From Cryptomeria japonica (Eukaryota > Streptophyta > Pinopsida > Cupressales > Cupressaceae): DNA of 64,000 nt. Made by a program: the position numbers and the translations under genes. Under the pieces are notes generated by a model. The model was given only the letters and a program-made list of their open reading frames with translations, did not search any database and was not told where the DNA came from. The stretch lies in the NCBI RefSeq assembly GCF_030272615.1, contig NW_026729175.1, positions 95,577 to 159,576 on the forward strand. The letters are read 5' to 3'. Of this stretch, positions 59,780 through 64,000 are shown piece by piece (within the stretch, counting starts at the first letter, position 1; every line of letters begins with the position of its first letter).

Positions 59780-62700
59780 TGAGATGAGGTTTTAAGAGCA
59801 CGATGTACATCAAAATTGCGTTTTGACGCTACCATCTCTGGAAGTGGGACTTGTGTCTTGAAACCTTGTTGTGCCTCCAAACATTGATTTTGATGCTCCA
59901 AAACTTGGGCTTTTGAGGCACAATTTCTAAAACAGGGTTCTAAGAGCACAATGTGCATCAAAATTGAATTTTGATGCTACTAGCTCTAGAATCGGGGCTT
60001 GCATCATGAAACCTTGTTGTGCCAAAAAACACTATTTTTGATGCTCCGAAACCAAGGCTTTCGAGGCACAAGCTTCGAAATGAGGTTCTAAGAGCACGAT
60101 GTGCGTTAAAATCAGATTTTGATGCTATTGACTCTAGAATCGACTTGCATCTTGAAACCTTGTTGTGCCTCCAAACATTGATTTTGATGCTCCAAAACTT
60201 GGTCTTTCGAGCCACAGGCTCCGAAATGAGCTTCTAAGATAATGATGTGCGTCGCAATGGATTTTTTATACTACAGGCTCCGGAAAAGGGACTTGCTTTT
60301 AGAAACCAAGTTGTGCCTCCAAACACTAATTTCGATGTTTCAAAATCAGGGCTTTCAAGGCACAAGCTCTGCAAACGAGGCTCTAAGAGCACAGTGTGCG
60401 TCAAAATCACATTTTGATGCTATCGGCTCCAAAATCACGACTTGCGTCTTGCAACCTTGTGCCTCAAAACACCAATTTTGATGCTCTCAAACCGGAGCTT
60501 TTGACGGACAAGCTCCTAAATCCTAAGAGCACAATGTGCTTCAAAATCGCATTTTGACACTACCGGATCTAGAATCGGGACTTGTGTCTTCAAACCTTGT
60601 TGTGCCTCCAAACACCAATTTTTATATTCCGAAACCGGGGCGTTCGAGGTGCAAGCTTCGAAACAAGGTTCTAAGATAAAGATGTGCATCAAAATCAAAT
60701 TTTGATGTTACCAGCACGAGAATTGGGACTTGCATCTTGAAACCTTGTTGTGCCTCCAAACAATGCTTTCTATGTTCCAAAATCATGGCTTTCAAGGCAA
60801 AAGCTCCGAAATGAGGTTCCAAGAGCACGACGTACTTCAAAATTGCATTTTGACGCTACCGACTCTGGAATTGGGACTTGTGTCTTGAAACTTTGTTGTG
60901 CCTCCAAACACTAATTTTGAGGCACAACCTCGGAAATGAGGTTCTAAGAACACCATGTTTGTCAAAATTGTGTTTGGACGCTATTAGCTTGAGAATTGGT
61001 ACTTGTGTCTTAAAACCTTGTTGTTCCTTTAAACATTGATTTTGATGTTTTGAAACTGGAGCTTTCGAGCCACACGCTCCAAAACAAGGTTCTAAGAGCA
61101 CGATGTGCATCAAAATCATGTTTTGACACTACAGAGTCTGGAATAGGGACTTGCGTCTTGAAAGCTTGTTGCGCCTCACCAATTTTGATGCTTTGAAACT
61201 GAAGATTTTGAGGCATAAGCTCCAAAACAAGGTTCTAAGAGCACAATGTGCGTCAAAATCAAAAGCCTCCAAACATTGATTTTGATGCTCGAAAACTGGG
61301 TCTTTCGAGCCACAAGCTTTGAAATTAGCTTCTAAGAGAATGATGTGCGTCAAAATGAAATTTTGGCGCTAGAGGCTCTGGAATAGGGACTTGATTATTT
61401 AAACCTTCTTGTGCCTCCAAACACTGATTTTGATGTACCAAAATTAGGGCTTTCAAGGCACAAGCTCCAAAATGAGGTTCTAAGAGCACGATGTACATCA
61501 AAATTGCATTTTGATGCTACTGACTCTAGAATTGGGACTTGTGGCTTGAAAACTTGATGTGCCTCCAAACACTAATTTTTATGCTCCAAAAATGAGGATT
61601 TTGAGGCAAAACCTCCGAAATGACGTTCTAAGAACATCATGTTTGTCAAAATCGTGTTTTGAAGCTATCAGATTGAGAATTGGGACTTGTATCTTGAAAC
61701 CTTGTTGTGCCTTTAAACATTGATTTTGATGTTTTGAAACTGGAGCTTTCGAGACACACGCTCCGAAACGAGGTTCTAAGAGCACAATGTGAATCAAAAT
61801 AACATTTTGACACTACAGGCTCCGGAATAGGGACTTGCATCTTGAAAGCTTGTTCTGCCTCCGAACGCCAATTTTGATGCTTCAAAACTAAAGATTTTGA
61901 GGCATAAGCTCCAGAACAAGGTTCTAAGATCACGATGTTTGTCAAAATCAAATTTTTATGATACCGGCTCCAAAATCAGGACTTGCATCTGAAACCTTGT
62001 TGTGCTTACAAACATCGATTTTGATGCTCCAAAACTAGGGCTTTTCAGGCACAATTCTAAAACAGGGTTCTAAGAGGACAATGTGCATCAAAATCGAATT
62101 TTGATGCTACTGGCTCTAGTCGGGGCTTGCATCTTGAATCCTTAGCCTCAAAACACTAATTTTGATGCTTTGAAACCTGGGCTTTCGAGGCACACGCTTC
62201 AAAATGAAGTTTTAAGAGCAAGATGTACGCCAAAATCAAATTTTGATGCTATTGACTTTTGAATCGGGGCTTGCATCTTGAAACCTTGTTGTGCCTCGAA
62301 ACATTGATTTTGATGCTCCAAAATTGGGTCTTTCGAGGCACAAGCTCCGAAATGAGCTTCTAAGATAATGATGTGTGTCACAATGTAATTTTGACACTAC
62401 AGGCTCTGGAATAGGGACTTGCATCTTGAAAACTTGTTGTGCCTCCACACACTGATTTTGATGTTCCAAAATCAAGGCTTCCAAGGCACAAGCTCCGAAA
62501 TGAGGTTCTAAGAGCATGATGTACATCAAAATTGCATTTTGACGCTACTGACTCTGGAATTGGGTCTTGTGTCTTGAAACCTTGTTGTGCCTCCAAACAC
62601 TAAATTTTATGCTCCAAAAATGAGGATTTTGAGGCACAACCTCTGAAATGAGGTTCTAAGAACACCATGTTTGTCAAAATCATGTTTTGACACTATCAGC

Positions 62701-64000
62701 TTGAGAATTGGGACTTGTGTCTTGAAACCTTGTTGTGCTTTTAAATATTGATTTTCATGTTTTGAACTCGAGCTTTCAAGCCACACGCTCTGAAACGAGG
62801 TTCTAAGAGCACGATGTGCATCAAAATCACATTTTGACACTACAGGCTCTGGAATAGGGACTTGCATCTTGAAAGCTTGTTATGCCTCCAAACACCAATT
62901 TGTATTCTTCGAAACCAAAGATTTTGAGCCATAAGCTCCACAACATTCTAAGAACACGATGTGCGTGAAAATCAAATTTTGACGCTACCGGCTCCAGAAT
63001 CAGGACTTGCATCTTGAAACCTTGTTGTGCTTCCAAACATCAATTTTGATGCTCCAAAACTGAGGCTTTTGAGGCACAATTTCTAAAACAAGGTTCTAAC
63101 AGCACAATGTGCATAAAAATTAGATTTTGATGCTACTGGCTCTAGAATCGGGGCTTGCATCTTCAAACCTTGTTGTGCCTCAAAACACTGATTTGAGCAC
63201 GATGTACGCAAAAATCAGATTTTCACGCTATTGACTCTAAAATCGGGACTTGCATCTTGAAACCTTGTTGTGCCTCCAAACATTGATTTTGATGCTCCAA
63301 AGCTGGTTCTTTCAAGGCACGAGCTCCGAAATGATCTCCAAACATTGATTTTGATGCTCCAAAAATGAGGATTTTGAGGCACAACCTCCAAACCGGGGAT
63401 TTTGAGGCACAAGCTTTGAAATAAGGTTCTAAGAGCAAGATGTGCTCCAAAATCAGATATTGATGGTATTGACTCTAGAATCGAGACTTGCATCTTGAAA
63501 CCTTGTTGTGCCTCCAAACATTGATTTTCATGCTCCAAAACTGGGTCTTTCAAAGCACAAGCTCGGAAATCACATTTGTGCCTCAAAACATTCATTTTTA
63601 ACGCTATGAGCTTGAGAATCGGGACTTGTGTCTTAACCTTGTTGTGCCTTTAAACATTGATTTTGATATTTTTAAACTAGAGCTTTCGAGCCACACGCTC
63701 CAAAATGCGGTTCTAAGAGCACGATGTGCATCAAAATCACGATTTGACACTACAGGATCCGGAATAGGAACTTGCATCTTGAAAGCTTCTTGTGTCTCCA
63801 AACACCAATTTTCATGCTTCGAAACTGAAGATTTTGAGGCATAAGCTTCAAAATAAGGTTCTAAGAGCATAATGTGAGTCAAAATCAAATTTTGATGCTA
63901 CTCGCTCCAGACTCAGGACTTACATCTTGCAACCTTCTTGTGCCTCAAAACAGTAGTTTTGATGCTCCAAAACCGGGGCTTTCGAAGCTCAAGCTTCGAA
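59780..64000 (-). repeat. 148-bp satellite, minus block to the window end
   Basis: The array reverses at AAAGCTCC|TGAGATGAGG. Types are recognisable in reverse, including H and I at 60360-60690. At 63180-63400 the block repeats two rare junctions known from 9500-9850 and 17280-17580. It is cut by the window end. Confidence 0.93.

Noticed and set aside
1705..64000. Hundreds of open frames of 60-170 codons with similar translations on both strands
   Set aside because: They follow from the satellite: two of three frames in each monomer happen to lack stops, and a 148-base period shifts frame every monomer. Most runs therefore span about two monomers (97-101 codons) and stop in the TGA of the dyad. 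Many begin at TTG inside the dyad, not at ATG. Changes between copies show no codon pattern.
1..64000. CRISPR-like regular repeats
   Set aside because: The unit is a contiguous 148-base monomer without a short identical repeat and unique spacers. There are no cas genes, and the context is eukaryotic.
1..64000. Telomeric repeats or 5S/45S rDNA spacer
   Set aside because: I saw no TTTAGGG runs and no recognisable rRNA gene sequence on either strand.

Overview
The window is almost entirely a tandem satellite array, about 60 of 64 kb, roughly 400 monomers of 148 bp by length. I found no intact protein-coding gene, rRNA, tRNA or CRISPR. The context points to a nuclear plant chromosome. The only recognisable mobile element is a solo LTR with the sequence features of plant Ty1-copia LTRs, and a non-satellite segment carries plant-type G-boxes (CCACGTGG). 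A large-genome seed plant, perhaps a conifer, is a low-confidence guess. The near-nucleosomal monomer, higher-order repeats (HORs), inversions and layered duplications fit a centromeric, pericentromeric or other heterochromatic block. Which of these it is cannot be decided from sequence alone.

Monomer types. I recognise seven recurring types, called here A to G, in the fixed order A-B-C-D-E-F-G. One indel-free unit at 2599-3634 is exactly 1036 bp (7 x 148). A second HOR replaces type C with types H, I and J, giving 9 monomers (26703-28023, 1321 bp). A third HOR has lost G and most of A, giving 5 monomers (4775-6236, periods 722 and 740 bp). Nearly every monomer keeps a dyad, TCAAAA-N5-TTTTGA. 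Most also keep a wider inverted pair, TTGTGCCTC...GAGGCACAA.

Layout. 1-236 satellite (+). 237-1704 non-satellite, promoter-like segment, copy 1. 1705-4127 satellite (+). 4128-4292 GC-rich insert at an orientation switch. 4293-9850 satellite (-). 9851-11432 (+). 11433-11830 (-). 11831-18344 (+). 18345-19709 (-). 19710-45789 (+). 45790-47138 promoter-like segment, copy 2. 47139-48350 other non-satellite DNA with internal repeats. 48351-50875 satellite (+). 50876-51663 solo LTR flanked by the 5-base duplication GCTGA. 51664-59779 satellite (+). 59780-64000 satellite (-).

On top of the HORs lie larger duplications. About 6.4 kb is duplicated at 29240-35786 and 37975-44301. About 2.5 kb is duplicated at 25152-27840 and 53070-55490. 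About 1.6 kb is duplicated in tandem at 56030-57620 and 57745-59385. The promoter-like segment is repeated 45,558 bp away in direct orientation. Several rare junctions are shared between loci in opposite orientations, so the array grew by block duplication and inversion as well as by simple unequal exchange.
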